Shown piece after piece: positions 16,502 through 25,842 of a stretch of DNA of 64,000 nucleotides; the first letter of the stretch is position 1; each line of letters begins with the position of its first letter. A model generated the notes under the pieces. It was not told the origin of the DNA and did not search any database. It was given only the letters and a program-made list of their open reading frames with translations. Origin of the DNA: an uncultured Lactobacillus sp. (GTDB lineage: Bacteria; Bacillota; Bacilli; Lactobacillales; Lactobacillaceae); assembly GCA_948500755.1 (NCBI GenBank), contig CAOOYH010000001.1:1-64000 (forward strand). Direction: 5' to 3'. A program made the translations under genes and the position numbers.

Positions 16502-16539
16502 ATGATATCATTAAACCGCTTTCGTTTTAATGATATCAT
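16502..16539. repeat. Paired ATGATATCAT palindromes between topA and trmFO
   Basis: ATGATATCAT occurs at 16502-16511 and 16530-16539; together with the flanking TTAAA / TTTAA they form one larger inverted repeat with a loop of about ten bases, followed by T-rich DNA on the minus strand. It may be a weak terminator after topA, or an operator, since each arm is itself palindromic. Confidence 0.5.
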
Positions 16540-16555
16540 TGATTTTTATTATAAT

Positions 16556-18637
16556 TTAATTTTCTTCTGGTTCTTCACGGTAATCGCCATTTGGACAAAG
16601 GACCACTAATCCTTTCTTGTTCTTCTTTTGAACTAAGAAATGACCATCATTTGGACAATTACGCCCAATTGGTTGATCCCATGAAACAAAATCACAATCT
16701 GGATAGCGGGAACACCCATAGAATTTACGGTTGCGTTTTGATTTCTTTTCAATAACTTCGCCCTTACCACACTTAGGACAAGTTACGCCAATCTTCTTAA
16801 CGATTGGTTTAGTATTACGACAATCCGGGAAACGAGAGCAAGCATAGAACTTACCATAGCGTCCCATTTTAATAACCATTGGAGCTCCACAAATATCACA
16901 GTTAAAGCCCGCAGGTTCATCTTTAATTTGAACCTTTTCAATTTGTTGATCGGCTTTATCTAATTCTTTAGAAAATGGCTTGTAGTATTCATCAACTACT
17001 TTAATCCAGTTCTTCTTTCCTACTTCAACACCGTCTAGGTCATTTTCAAGTTGAGCCGTAAAGTCGACATTAACAATGTCTGGGAAAAATTCTTCGATTA
17101 ACTTATCTACGATTTCACCTAATTCTGTAGGTACAATTGATCTACCTTCAAGTTTTACGTAGTAACGTTTTTGAATGGTATCAATTGTTGGTGCATAAGT
17201 TGATGGACGACCAACACCATTTTCTTCAAGAGCCCGAACTAAACTAGCTTCTGTATAACGTGCAGGTGGTTGAGTAAAGTGTTGACGATCATCAGTCTTC
17301 TTAAGCTTAACCTTATCGCCTTCATTTAACTCAGGGAGTTCATTACTCTTTTCTTTTTGGTTATCGTATACCTTAGTAAATCCAGCAAATTTAAGTTTTG
17401 AACCTGTTGTTCTAAAAGTTACGTCATTTTGCTCAATATCAGCTCTAACTGTATCGTAAACAGCTGGAGTCATTTGACTAGCAATAAATCTTGACCAAAT
17501 TAAAGTATATAGTCGATATTCTTCAGTTGTTAAATACTCTTTTACCGAAGCTGGAGTTCTAAAAGCTGAAGTAGGACGAATTGCTTCGTGGGCATCTTGA
17601 GCATCCGCATCATTTTTAAAATGTTGCGGCTTAACTGCTGCGTAATTTTCACCGTATTCTTCATGAATAAATTTTGAAGCTTCATGCTTTGCTACATTAG
17701 CAATACGCTTTGAGTCAGTACGCATATAAGTAATCAAGCCGACAGATCCCTTACCAAGGTTCACACCTTCATAAAGAGACTGAGCAATTCTCATTGTTCG
17801 ACGAGTTCTGTAGCCTAAGCGCTTGTTTGCTTCTTGTTGCATAGTTGAAGTAGTAAAAGGAGCAGCAGGTTGGCGTCTTCTTTCCTTTTTAACTACTTTT
17901 GTAACTTCAAAGTTTTTCCGCTTATCAATTCGCTTTAAAACATCTTGAACTGCTTCGTTATTTGGCAACTCTTGCTTTTTGCCTTTAATGCCATAAAAAG
18001 CACCCTTAAACTTTTCTGAGCCCTTTTCAAAATCAGCATCAATAGTCCAGTACTCTTCTGGCTTAAAGTTCTTGATTTCATTTTCACGATCAATTACTAA
18101 CTTCAAGGCAATCGATTGAACACGTCCAGCTGACAAACCTTTCTTTACCTTTTGCCACAAAATCGGACTAATTGAATAACCAACCAAACGGTCTAGGACA
18201 CGACGAGCTTGTTGAGCATCAACAATATCCATATCAATAGTTCTTGGATTCTTAAAGGCATTCTTAACAGCATCTTTAGTAATTTCGTTAAAAGCAACGC
18301 GGTTATGTTCTTTTGGATCTAGATTTAATGCATGAGCGACATGCCAAGCAATCGCTTCTCCTTCTCGATCCGGGTCGGAAGCAAGATAAACATATTTTGC
18401 TTTTTTAGATTCTCTCTTTAATTCTTTAATCGTATCGCCTTTTCCACGAATGGAAATATACTTTGGTTCATAGTCATGTTCTACATCCACTCCCATTTGA
18501 GACTTGGGTAAATCACGAATATGGCCTTTTGAAGCGATAACATGATAATTTCTTCCTAAATATTTTTCAATTGTCTTAGCCTTATGAGGAGACTCGACAA
18601 TAACTAAATTCTTTTTATTTTTTCGTTTAGTAGGCAT
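16556..18637 (-). CDS. topA: DNA topoisomerase I
   Basis: Type IA topoisomerase of 693 residues that relaxes negative supercoils. Toprim domain at the N-terminus (LVIVESPHKAKTIEKYLG, then SDPDREGEAIAWH), active-site tyrosine in GLITYMRTDSKR (about 304), and a C-terminal zinc-ribbon set: two full C4 ribbons (CDICGAP...CSRFPDC and CPKCGKG...CSRYPDC) and a degenerate third (CPNDG...LCPNGD). Length and layout are normal for lactobacilli. Confidence 0.97.
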   Translation of the reverse strand: MPTKRKNKKNLVIVESPHKAKTIEKYLGRNYHVIASKGHIRDLPKSQMGVDVEHDYEPKYISIRGKGDTIKELKRESKKAKYVYLASDPDREGEAIAWHVAHALNLDPKEHNRVAFNEITKDAVKNAFKNPRTIDMDIVDAQQARRVLDRLVGYSISPILWQKVKKGLSAGRVQSIALKLVIDRENEIKNFKPEEYWTIDADFEKGSEKFKGAFYGIKGKKQELPNNEAVQDVLKRIDKRKNFEVTKVVKKERRRQPAAPFTTSTMQQEANKRLGYRTRRTMRIAQSLYEGVNLGKGSVGLITYMRTDSKRIANVAKHEASKFIHEEYGENYAAVKPQHFKNDADAQDAHEAIRPTSAFRTPASVKEYLTTEEYRLYTLIWSRFIASQMTPAVYDTVRADIEQNDVTFRTTGSKLKFAGFTKVYDNQKEKSNELPELNEGDKVKLKKTDDRQHFTQPPARYTEASLVRALEENGVGRPSTYAPTIDTIQKRYYVKLEGRSIVPTELGEIVDKLIEEFFPDIVNVDFTAQLENDLDGVEVGKKNWIKVVDEYYKPFSKELDKADQQIEKVQIKDEPAGFNCDICGAPMVIKMGRYGKFYACSRFPDCRNTKPIVKKIGVTCPKCGKGEVIEKKSKRNRKFYGCSRYPDCDFVSWDQPIGRNCPNDGHFLVQKKNKKGLVVLCPNGDYREEPEEN

Positions 18638-18702
18638 AGAATGCCCCTTCCTTGCACAATTTCTACCAAATTCTAAAATACCAAAAATTTTACTCTTGTC
18701 AA

Positions 18703-19548
18703 CTAAAGCAAATTTTTAAAATCAGCATTAACCAATGGATAAGCACCAGCGGCAATTAGCTCATTAGGGCCTTCTGACAAGGGACTTGAGACTGGTCCCG
18801 GAACTGCAAAAATATTGCGATTTTCTTCTAAAGCAATATTTGCAGTAATTAAGGAGCCCGATCTTTTTCTAGCTTCAGTCACAATAATATTTTTGCTTAA
18901 GCCCGCAAGTATACGGTTCCTTTGCGGAAATCTATAAGGCCTTGGAGGAGTATCCGGTAAATATTCACTGATCAATAGCCCGTTCGCCATAATTTCTTCC
19001 TGGAGCATTTTGTTTTCTTGCGGATAAAAATGGTTGAGTCCATTTCCAATCACGGCAATTGTCTTACCGTGATTTTTTAATGTTTCTTGATGAGCAATTC
19101 CATCCACTCCGCGTGCTAAGCCACTAGCAATAACAAAATCTTGCTGTATCAGCTGGGGAATTAATTGTTTTAAGACAAAACGACTATAGTTTGTCGGCTG
19201 TCTTGCGCCAACTATAACTGTAATCTCCTTTTTAAGCAAGGATAAGTCTCCTCTAGTAAAAAGAAGTGTTGGTGCATTATACATTTCACGGAGTGCATTT
19301 GGATAGATTGTATCAAAAATAGTGATAACATCACACTGTAATTCAATTCTTTCAATCCAAGAATTAAACTTATCATTTTTCATTGCAGCTAAAACAAGAT
19401 TTTGGATATTTGATTTTAATGATAAACTCTCTATTTTGTCAACTGTTACTTCTTCACCAGCAGTAAAATTCGCTACAATTTTTCCTATAGTAGTAATGCC
19501 AAGACCTTGCTGTAATTTTAACCTTAAACAAAATTCTTTCAAATTCAT
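18703..19548 (-). CDS. dprA: DNA processing protein DprA (Smf)
   Basis: Loads RecA on incoming single-stranded DNA during natural transformation. 281 residues with a Rossmann-like DprA core: VGARQPTNYSRFV, ASGLARGVDGIAH and IGNGLNHFYPQEN, then ITANIALEENRNIFAVPG. The C-terminal winged-helix seen in some DprA proteins is absent, as in many Firmicutes. The ribosome binding site GGAGG (19559-19563) is locked in a strong hairpin, so translation may be restrained. It lies between rnhB and topA, as usual. Other competence genes are not in this window. Confidence 0.94.
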   Translation of the reverse strand: MNLKEFCLRLKLQQGLGITTIGKIVANFTAGEEVTVDKIESLSLKSNIQNLVLAAMKNDKFNSWIERIELQCDVITIFDTIYPNALREMYNAPTLLFTRGDLSLLKKEITVIVGARQPTNYSRFVLKQLIPQLIQQDFVIASGLARGVDGIAHQETLKNHGKTIAVIGNGLNHFYPQENKMLQEEIMANGLLISEYLPDTPPRPYRFPQRNRILAGLSKNIIVTEARKRSGSLITANIALEENRNIFAVPGPVSSPLSEGPNELIAAGAYPLVNADFKNLL

Positions 19549-19555
19549 ATAAATA

Positions 19556-19591
19556 AAACCTCCACTATCATGTACGCAAAAGTGAAGGTTT
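19556..19591 (-). promoter_or_regulatory. Hairpin that buries the dprA ribosome binding site
   Basis: Minus strand AAACCTTCACT (19581-19591) pairs along all 11 positions, with one U-G, to AGTGGAGGTTT (19556-19566) around a 14-base loop. The second arm contains the GGAGG Shine-Dalgarno sequence of dprA and is followed by TTTATTTAT. It may act as rnhB terminator, as a translational lock on dprA, or both. Confidence 0.65.
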
Positions 19592-19600
19592 ATTTTTTAA

Positions 19601-20353
19601 TTATTTTTCGTATTCACTAACTGGAGCAAAAGATCTCCGATGAATCGGGGTTGGACCGTATTTTTTAAGAGCCTCCATGTGCTCACGTGTTCCGTAGCCT
19701 GCATTATGTTTAAAATCATATTCTGGATAGAGCTCACCATAAGCATCCATTAAGTTATCCCGAAACACCTTAGCTACAATACTAGCGGCAGCAATTGAGT
19801 TAGACTTAGCATCCCCGTGAATTAGTTTAACTTGCGGAATATTTAAAGGTACATTCATGGCATCAACTAATAAGGCATCAGGTTTTACTTTTAGACCTTG
19901 AACAGCATGAGCCATTGCTACACGATCTGCTTCATAAATATTAATCTGATCAATTACATCATTATTAGCTAAACCGACACTAACACTGACAGCTTTTTCT
20001 AGAATCTTTGGAAAAAGCGCTTGCCGCTTCTTAGGTGATAATTTTTTTGAGTCATTAACATCAATTAAATCAAAATCATGTGGCAAAATAACGGCAGCTG
20101 TAACTACAGGGCCAGCAAGTGGACCACGCCCTACTTCATCAACACCAGCAACAAGTTGATCTTTTTGCCAAAATTTCTTTTCATAAGAAAAACGAGATTG
20201 AAATTGAGCTAATGCCTTAGCATATTTAGCTTGTCTTTTTTCATAGCTAATTAAGAGCTTTTGGACGCCCTTTCGTTCATCAGCTTTTAATTCTTCTAAT
20301 TGCTCTTTGCTTACTTCTCCTTGAAGTAAGTTCTTTATCTCAGTAATCGTCAT
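19601..20353 (-). CDS. rnhB: Ribonuclease HII
   Basis: Removes ribonucleotides from DNA and RNA from RNA/DNA hybrids. 250 residues; catalytic acids are in VAGVDEVGRGPLAGPVV (about 70-86) and LLVDAMN (about 160). NAGYGTREHMEALKKYGPTPIHRRSFAPV is the typical C-terminal motif. An N-terminal extension of about 65 residues with helices is normal in Gram-positive RNase HII. The start overlaps the end of rbgA by four bases (ATGA), so translation is coupled. Confidence 0.96.
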   Translation of the reverse strand: MTITEIKNLLQGEVSKEQLEELKADERKGVQKLLISYEKRQAKYAKALAQFQSRFSYEKKFWQKDQLVAGVDEVGRGPLAGPVVTAAVILPHDFDLIDVNDSKKLSPKKRQALFPKILEKAVSVSVGLANNDVIDQINIYEADRVAMAHAVQGLKVKPDALLVDAMNVPLNIPQVKLIHGDAKSNSIAAASIVAKVFRDNLMDAYGELYPEYDFKHNAGYGTREHMEALKKYGPTPIHRRSFAPVSEYEK

Positions 20354-21189
20354 CTAAGATCGAATGTAATCCTTCCCAATTTTCCCTTGCGTAAACGTTG
20401 AAGCATAAAGAGTGAAAACTTATCATAGTCATCTCGCATACCGTATTTATTGGTCATTGCTAACAATAAATCTGGATTAGACATACTGTCCATCTCTTCA
20501 CTTGAAATTCGTGCAAATTTAACAAGATCATCGCGATAATTTTGCTTCAAAAATTCAATCACAAATAAGGCAACGTCATCGGGATGGAAAATATCCGCCT
20601 TAATTGCCCCGCAAGCTGCTAATTTGTAACCTACTTCTTGATCAGAAAACTTAGGCCACAAAATCCCTGGTGTATCTAAAATCTGAACATTAGTCTTTGT
20701 CTTTAACCAACTTTGTCCACGTGTTACACCAGGCTTATCACCAACAATTGCAGCATTTCTTCCAACCATACGATTAATAATAGTAGATTTACCACAGTTT
20801 GGAATTCCTGCAATAGCTACTCGAATCATTGGATTTGATGCACCTTTTGCAATTAATTTATCTGTCTTTTCCTTACCAGCCAACTTGATAATTTTAAATA
20901 GACTAGTCATATTTGTAGTATGCTGGGCATCCATCGAAATCACGAAGTTACCCTCATCTTGATAATAATGAGTCCATTTTTTAGTTTGAATTGGATCAGC
21001 CAAATCAGCCTTATTTAAAACAATAATATGCGGTTTCTTCTTTGTTAATTGTCCAATCATTGGATTACGAGAAGAAACTGGTAAACGCGCATCTAAAACT
21101 TCAATTAAGACATCAATCAGGTCTAGATTATCTTCTAACTGATTTTTAGCCTTATTCATATGTCCTGGATACCATTGAATAGTTGCCAT
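20350..21189 (-). CDS. rbgA: Ribosome biogenesis GTPase RbgA (YlqF)
   Basis: Circularly permuted GTPase needed for late assembly of the 50S subunit. 279 residues, with the G4 motif NKAD (about 59) ahead of G1 GIPNCGKST (about 128) and G3 DTPG, which is the permuted order of the YlqF/YawG family. WYPGHMNKAKNQL is the N-terminal family signature. It follows ctpA by two bases and overlaps rnhB. Confidence 0.96.
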   Translation of the reverse strand: MATIQWYPGHMNKAKNQLEDNLDLIDVLIEVLDARLPVSSRNPMIGQLTKKKPHIIVLNKADLADPIQTKKWTHYYQDEGNFVISMDAQHTTNMTSLFKIIKLAGKEKTDKLIAKGASNPMIRVAIAGIPNCGKSTIINRMVGRNAAIVGDKPGVTRGQSWLKTKTNVQILDTPGILWPKFSDQEVGYKLAACGAIKADIFHPDDVALFVIEFLKQNYRDDLVKFARISSEEMDSMSNPDLLLAMTNKYGMRDDYDKFSLFMLQRLRKGKLGRITFDLR

Positions 21190-21191
21190 TT

Positions 21192-22643
21192 TTAATCCTC
21201 CATATCCTTTAGATTTAAGCTCATTGCCTTCTTTAAAGCAGGATTATCATCTTGCAATTTTTGTGCAACTGCTAAATAAAGTTGCGCTTGTACTTGCCCA
21301 TTTACTATACCATCTGCTGTCAAGCCATGGGCTTTTTGAAACTCAATAACCGCATTCTTAGTTTCATCATCAAAAACTCCTGTAACATGCTTTGGCATAT
21401 AACCTAAGGCATTCAAATATTGCTGCAGAGTTGCCACATCAACACCAGTCATTGATTTCTTCAAAATACTCATACTTTGGAATTGAGGTAGTTTGGCTAA
21501 AGAAGATTCAGGTACAGGATAAGTTGGCTTTAGCCCCTTTTGGTTGATCCAAGTTCCATTTGGAGTAAGCCACTTAGCAATTGTATATTTATATTCAGAA
21601 TCTTGCGTCTGCCCTACTTCCTGCACTGTTCCCTTACCATAACTTGTTTGACCAACAGAAACTGCCCGGTGATTTTGAACAAGAGCCGCGGTAAAGATTT
21701 CACTGGCACTAGCTGTATTGGCATTAATTAAAATAATTGGCTTTAGACTTGTATGGAAGCCACCAGAAAGCTTTTTATCAGAGCGAATTACTTCTTTTTG
21801 CTTGCGATCCTGATATTGCATAATAATCTTATTATTTGGTAAGAAATATGATGAAGACTTCAAAGCAGCATCCATTGCACCACCAGGATTATCTTGTAAG
21901 TCAATAATTAGCTTAGGATATTTTTTAGTATTAATTGACTTTAAAGCACTCTTTAAATCTTTAGCCGTATTAACGTCAAATTGTGTAATTGTAATAATTG
22001 TTGCATTACCTTCAGTTCGCTTAGTTAAGCTAGATTGGGAGATTTTAGCCCGCTTTAAGGTAACGTTAAAAGTAGAGTTAGCACGTCTAAGTTTCAAGGT
22101 AACTTTTGTACCAATTTTCCCTCTGACTAAAGGAGCTACTTTACTAAACTGAGCTGCACTTACCTTTTTATTATTAACGGCAACAATCTCATCGCCAGGT
22201 TTAATAGTACTTTTTGAAGCTGGAGAATCAGCAACAATAGAGTCCACAACAACTTTATTGTTGCGTACTGCCATCTGAATACCTACTCCGCCAAAACTCG
22301 AACCCTCTAAAATATTATTAACTTGTTCTTGGTTTGCTCCACTTAATCCCTCAGAAAAAGGATCGTTAAGACTATTAAGCATCCCGTTAATTGCCCCCTG
22401 GCGCAATGTTTGCGGTGAGACTTTTTTATAATATGAACCTTGTAATTGCTCATACACTTTTTCAACTTGATAAAAAGGTGACTTTAGTTCCTTAACTTCC
22501 ATAATTCCAAAGGTCAAACCTGCACCAATTGCCGCACCAGCTATACCAGTTAACAAAAATTGAGCATATTTGGGAAGATGCTTCTTTTTATTATTTGAAA
22601 TTTCTTTATTTTGATGAGAATTATTTGGTTCTACTTCTGCCAT
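21192..22643 (-). CDS. ctpA: C-terminal processing peptidase (CtpA-like, S41)
   Basis: Membrane-anchored serine protease of 483 residues. One N-terminal helix (about 27-50), a PDZ domain (GIQMAVRNNKVVVDSIVADS through KPGDEIVAVNN), and an S41 catalytic domain with Ser in ANTASASEIF and Lys in TSYGKGTVQEVG. A peptidoglycan-binding domain closes the protein (VATLQQYLNALGY ... VIEFQKAHGLTADGIVN). The active site faces outside the cell. It follows yozE by seven bases and precedes rbgA. Targets are unknown, probably wall or membrane proteins. Confidence 0.94.
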   Translation of the reverse strand: MAEVEPNNSHQNKEISNNKKKHLPKYAQFLLTGIAGAAIGAGLTFGIMEVKELKSPFYQVEKVYEQLQGSYYKKVSPQTLRQGAINGMLNSLNDPFSEGLSGANQEQVNNILEGSSFGGVGIQMAVRNNKVVVDSIVADSPASKSTIKPGDEIVAVNNKKVSAAQFSKVAPLVRGKIGTKVTLKLRRANSTFNVTLKRAKISQSSLTKRTEGNATIITITQFDVNTAKDLKSALKSINTKKYPKLIIDLQDNPGGAMDAALKSSSYFLPNNKIIMQYQDRKQKEVIRSDKKLSGGFHTSLKPIILINANTASASEIFTAALVQNHRAVSVGQTSYGKGTVQEVGQTQDSEYKYTIAKWLTPNGTWINQKGLKPTYPVPESSLAKLPQFQSMSILKKSMTGVDVATLQQYLNALGYMPKHVTGVFDDETKNAVIEFQKAHGLTADGIVNGQVQAQLYLAVAQKLQDDNPALKKAMSLNLKDMED

Positions 22644-22650
22644 ATTAGCC

Positions 22651-22878
22651 TCAGTTCATATTATCTAAATATAATTGATATGCCTTGTCAAAAACGCTCA
22701 TGCTTGGTAAATAACCAGCATTTAATTCTAAATATTCTGACAATTTTTCATAGTCTTCCTCTTGTTTTGGAAAAGAACTGTCATGTTGAGCATTGTTAGC
22801 AAATTCAGCAATATCATCTAAAGAATCAGGATTTCTTTGAGTCATTAAAAAACGATAAAAGCTCTCACGATAAGCCAT
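22651..22878 (-). CDS. YozE / UPF0346 family protein
   Basis: A 75-residue acidic helical protein of the YozE SAM-like family, beginning with MAYRESFYRFLMTQRNPD, a motif common to the family, and ending with FDKAYQLYLDNMN. Function unknown. Its ATG overlaps the last base of the degV stop codon, so it is translationally coupled to it, with ctpA next. Confidence 0.92.
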   Translation of the reverse strand: MAYRESFYRFLMTQRNPDSLDDIAEFANNAQHDSSFPKQEEDYEKLSEYLELNAGYLPSMSVFDKAYQLYLDNMN

Positions 22879-23735
22879 TAAAAGTCCTCCGTTGTATAGA
22901 ATACTGCATAAGCACCACTACCAGCATGAGTTGCAATAATTGGACTAGTAACACGAGTCAACACTTTAATGTCAGGATTAATTTCTTTAATTTTATTAGC
23001 CCAAACTTCCATATCTTCAGGCGTATCGACATAAGAAATTGCTACTTCTTTGATATCGTGTTTATGTTCTTCAATATCCTTTAAAACACGTTTATCAAAG
23101 TTCTTAGAAAACTTCTTTCCCCGACCTTTTTTAGCAACGTCTAAATTTCCACCTGGCATATGCAATTCAATTCTAATATTTAGTAAAGTAGCAATTTTAC
23201 CAGCTAATGGTCCAAGACGTCCACCCTTAATCAAGTTATTTAGGTTAACTACCATCATCTGTAATTTTTGCTTCTTTTTAAGGTCTTCAACATGATTTAC
23301 AATTTCTTCAAGACTCTTGCCTGCTTGCGCATCCTTAGCAGCGGCCAGCACTTGATAAGCTTCTGCACGATCAGTTAGTTCAGAATCAATTAAAGTTACT
23401 TCTTTAGTCTTTCCAATTATGTCAGCAGCCTGTCTAGCAGCTTCAATTGTCCCGCTTAAAGAACGAGCAAGAAAAATTCCTACTACTTGGCTTCCATCGG
23501 CAGTTAATTCTTTAAATACTTTTTCAAAAATTCCAATTGATGGTTGACTTGTCTTTGGTAATTCTTCAGACTCATCCATCTTCTTTACAAATTCTTCTCG
23601 ACTGATATCAATGCCATCTGTGTAAGTCTTACCATCGATAGTAATAGTTAATGGAACGACTGTAATATCGTATTTATCAATTTCTTCAGGAGTTAATTGA
23701 ACTGAGGAATCAGTTACTACTTTAATCTTAGCCAT
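22878..23735 (-). CDS. DegV family fatty-acid-binding protein
   Basis: 285 residues of the DegV fold, which binds a fatty acid and in Gram-positive bacteria (FakB) presents it to the FakA kinase for phosphorylation. Motifs: VVTDSSVQLTPEEI at the start, PKTSQPSIG (about 62), IFLARSLSGT and the GGRLGPLAGKIATLLNI region. HAGSGAYAVFYT closes the protein. FakA is not in this window. The gene heads a string with yozE, ctpA, rbgA and rnhB. Confidence 0.93.
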   Translation of the reverse strand: MAKIKVVTDSSVQLTPEEIDKYDITVVPLTITIDGKTYTDGIDISREEFVKKMDESEELPKTSQPSIGIFEKVFKELTADGSQVVGIFLARSLSGTIEAARQAADIIGKTKEVTLIDSELTDRAEAYQVLAAAKDAQAGKSLEEIVNHVEDLKKKQKLQMMVVNLNNLIKGGRLGPLAGKIATLLNIRIELHMPGGNLDVAKKGRGKKFSKNFDKRVLKDIEEHKHDIKEVAISYVDTPEDMEVWANKIKEINPDIKVLTRVTSPIIATHAGSGAYAVFYTTEDF

Positions 23736-23879
23736 TCTAAGTGCTATCCCCTATTCTTCTATAATTATTATTCTATGTTAGAATTTATTAAGTACAATCT
23801 CAAGTATATCAAAAATACAAAAATGAGTTAAAATTTATTAAATAGATTATAAAGTTATTATATAAGGCGGAATAAATGA

Positions 23880-24545
23880 ATGTCTTTTAAACAATTGTGG
23901 CAAGAACCTAAAAATCGGTCTAAAACCTATAACATTTTGAACAACATTTTTAGTGCTATTACTCATGGAATTGGCTTTGGGCTAGCTGTTGCAGGATTGG
24001 TAGTTCTAATTGTGAAAGCTGCCCATACAGGAAGTGCTCTGAGGGTGACAGCCTTTACTCTTTATGGCTCTAGTTTGGTTATCCTCTATCTTTTTTCAAC
24101 ACTCTATCATAGTTTAATTTTTACTCGAGCCAGGCGAGTGTTTCAAATATTCGATCACTCTTCAATTTTTATTTTAATTACTGGAACCTACACCCCCTAT
24201 ACCTTAGTCGCAATTGGCGGGGTAAAGGGATGGGTAATGTTTGGTATTATTTTAGCCCTAGCCATTTTTGGCATTTTATTTTATATCTTTAATCAGGGAA
24301 AACATGTTGTTTTAGATACTATCCTTTACGTATTAATGGGCTGGATTGTGATTATTGCTTCCAGTACCCTTTACCCAGTTCTTGGGCCAACTGGATTTTG
24401 GCTCTTAGTCTGGGGCGGAATTGCCTATACTGTCGGTGCAATTTTATTTTCAATGCGCGGCGTTCCTTATATTCATGTGATTTGGCACATGTTTGTTGTA
24501 TTAGGTTCAATTCTGATGTATTTTTCAATTCTATTTTATGTTTAA
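23880..24545 (+). CDS. Hemolysin III family (PAQR-like) membrane protein
   Basis: 221-residue membrane protein with seven hydrophobic segments. Family motifs are NIFSAITHGIGFG (first helix), LYHSL and DHSSIFILITGTYTPY, and the C-terminal HVIWHMFVVLGSILMYFSI, which supply the conserved Ser, Asp and His residues of the PAQR/alkaline-ceramidase superfamily. The name hemolysin comes from a Bacillus cereus homologue; no haemolytic role is implied. AAGGCGG lies nine bases before the ATG. It is one of few plus-strand genes and stands alone. Confidence 0.92.
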   Translation: MSFKQLWQEPKNRSKTYNILNNIFSAITHGIGFGLAVAGLVVLIVKAAHTGSALRVTAFTLYGSSLVILYLFSTLYHSLIFTRARRVFQIFDHSSIFILITGTYTPYTLVAIGGVKGWVMFGIILALAIFGILFYIFNQGKHVVLDTILYVLMGWIVIIASSTLYPVLGPTGFWLLVWGGIAYTVGAILFSMRGVPYIHVIWHMFVVLGSILMYFSILFYV

Positions 24546-24587
24546 AAAAAGCAGACGGTGAATGCAATTATCACTGCCTGCTTTTTT
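24544..24587. terminator. Bidirectional terminator
   Basis: GCAGACGGTGA (24551-24561) and TCACTGCCTGC (24571-24581), with wobble pairs, flanked by A-run and T-run, between converging genes. Confidence 0.82.
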
Positions 24588-24589
24588 AG

Positions 24590-25786
24590 TTAATGATTTA
24601 AAGAAATAAATTCAGTAATCGCTGCCTCGTTATTACTAATTACTCCCTCTAAAACGGCTTTTTTGATTTCTTCTAATAAAAGCCCAACTCTTGGTCCAGC
24701 TGGGATACCATTTTTTAATAAAAAGTGTCCGTCTACTACTAGGTCACGATTATTCTTAATTGGCAATGCTTCATAACTATCAACTAAGGCTCTACCGTTG
24801 ACTGGTTGGCCCAAAATATGGGCTAAATCAATCGTTGAAACTATTATTTCTAAACCAGCTTTATACAGATCATAATTATTCGGTGCGTGTGAACTAATTA
24901 AGTCAAAGAAAGCAACAATATCAGCTACTTGACGCTCCATCGCATTGGAATTCTTCCACATCCGCATAAAGTGAGGAATCTTGTCATTTGGTAATTTCAG
25001 CAAAATAATCATCAAAGCCCATAGATTAGCTTCATTAGTAGGGCTAAAATTAAGTTGAGGATAAAGAGCTAAATTCTCTTTTTTATCCCTAAAACCGGGT
25101 ACTTCTTCTGATAAACCAGTATCCAAAAAAACTTGGAATGCCTTTTGGCTGCCAGGAGCAATACCCATTTTTACGAATTCATCTCTGATACGTTCAACAG
25201 AAATTTTACTTAGTAACTCATGATTGTCACTAATTGCTCGTTCTGTTTCTGGTTCAAGTGTAAATTGCAATTGACTCATAAATCGAACTGCACGCATCAT
25301 TCTCAAAGCATCTTCATGAAAACGATTCTCAGCTTTTCCAACTGCACGAATCAAATGCTTTTCTAAGTCGCCCAATCCGTCAAAGTGATCAATAATATTG
25401 CCATCTACGTCCATTGCTAAGGCATTAATAGTAAAATCACGTCGCTTTAAATCTTCTGATAAGTTTTGGACAAAAGTTACATGGTCCGGTCTACGGAAAT
25501 CCTGGTAGCCTGATTCAGTTCTGAAAGTTGTAATTTCATAACTTTCACCTTCATAAAGAACCGTGACGGTTCCGTGCTTAATTCCTGTATCAATTGTTTT
25601 CTTAAAAATTTGCTTAATTTCCATTGGATAGGCACTAGTTGCAATATCGACATCATGAATGTGCCGATTTAAAAGCAAGTCTCGCACACTCCCGCCGACA
25701 AAATAGGCCTCATACCCCGCCTCATTAATCTCTTTTAAAACTGGAAGCGCGGCGGTAAAAACTTCCGGTAAATTATTAATCTTCAT
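24590..25786 (-). CDS. cca: CCA-adding tRNA nucleotidyltransferase
   Basis: Adds or repairs the 3' CCA end of tRNAs. 398 residues, class II nucleotidyltransferase: YFVGGSVRDLLL (about 28-40), the catalytic HDVDIATSAYP, RRDFTINALAMD (basic motif D region) and EDALRMMRAVRF. The ATG at 25786 (MKINNLPEVF) is preferred over an upstream GTG at 25813 because AGGG precedes it. Single enzyme type of Firmicutes, without an HD domain. Confidence 0.96.
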   Translation of the reverse strand: MKINNLPEVFTAALPVLKEINEAGYEAYFVGGSVRDLLLNRHIHDVDIATSAYPMEIKQIFKKTIDTGIKHGTVTVLYEGESYEITTFRTESGYQDFRRPDHVTFVQNLSEDLKRRDFTINALAMDVDGNIIDHFDGLGDLEKHLIRAVGKAENRFHEDALRMMRAVRFMSQLQFTLEPETERAISDNHELLSKISVERIRDEFVKMGIAPGSQKAFQVFLDTGLSEEVPGFRDKKENLALYPQLNFSPTNEANLWALMIILLKLPNDKIPHFMRMWKNSNAMERQVADIVAFFDLISSHAPNNYDLYKAGLEIIVSTIDLAHILGQPVNGRALVDSYEALPIKNNRDLVVDGHFLLKNGIPAGPRVGLLLEEIKKAVLEGVISNNEAAITEFISLNH

Positions 25787-25842
25787 ATATTCCCTATTCC
25801 CCTTAATTTTCACACTTCTTAATATAGAAAGAAGGAAGTAAC

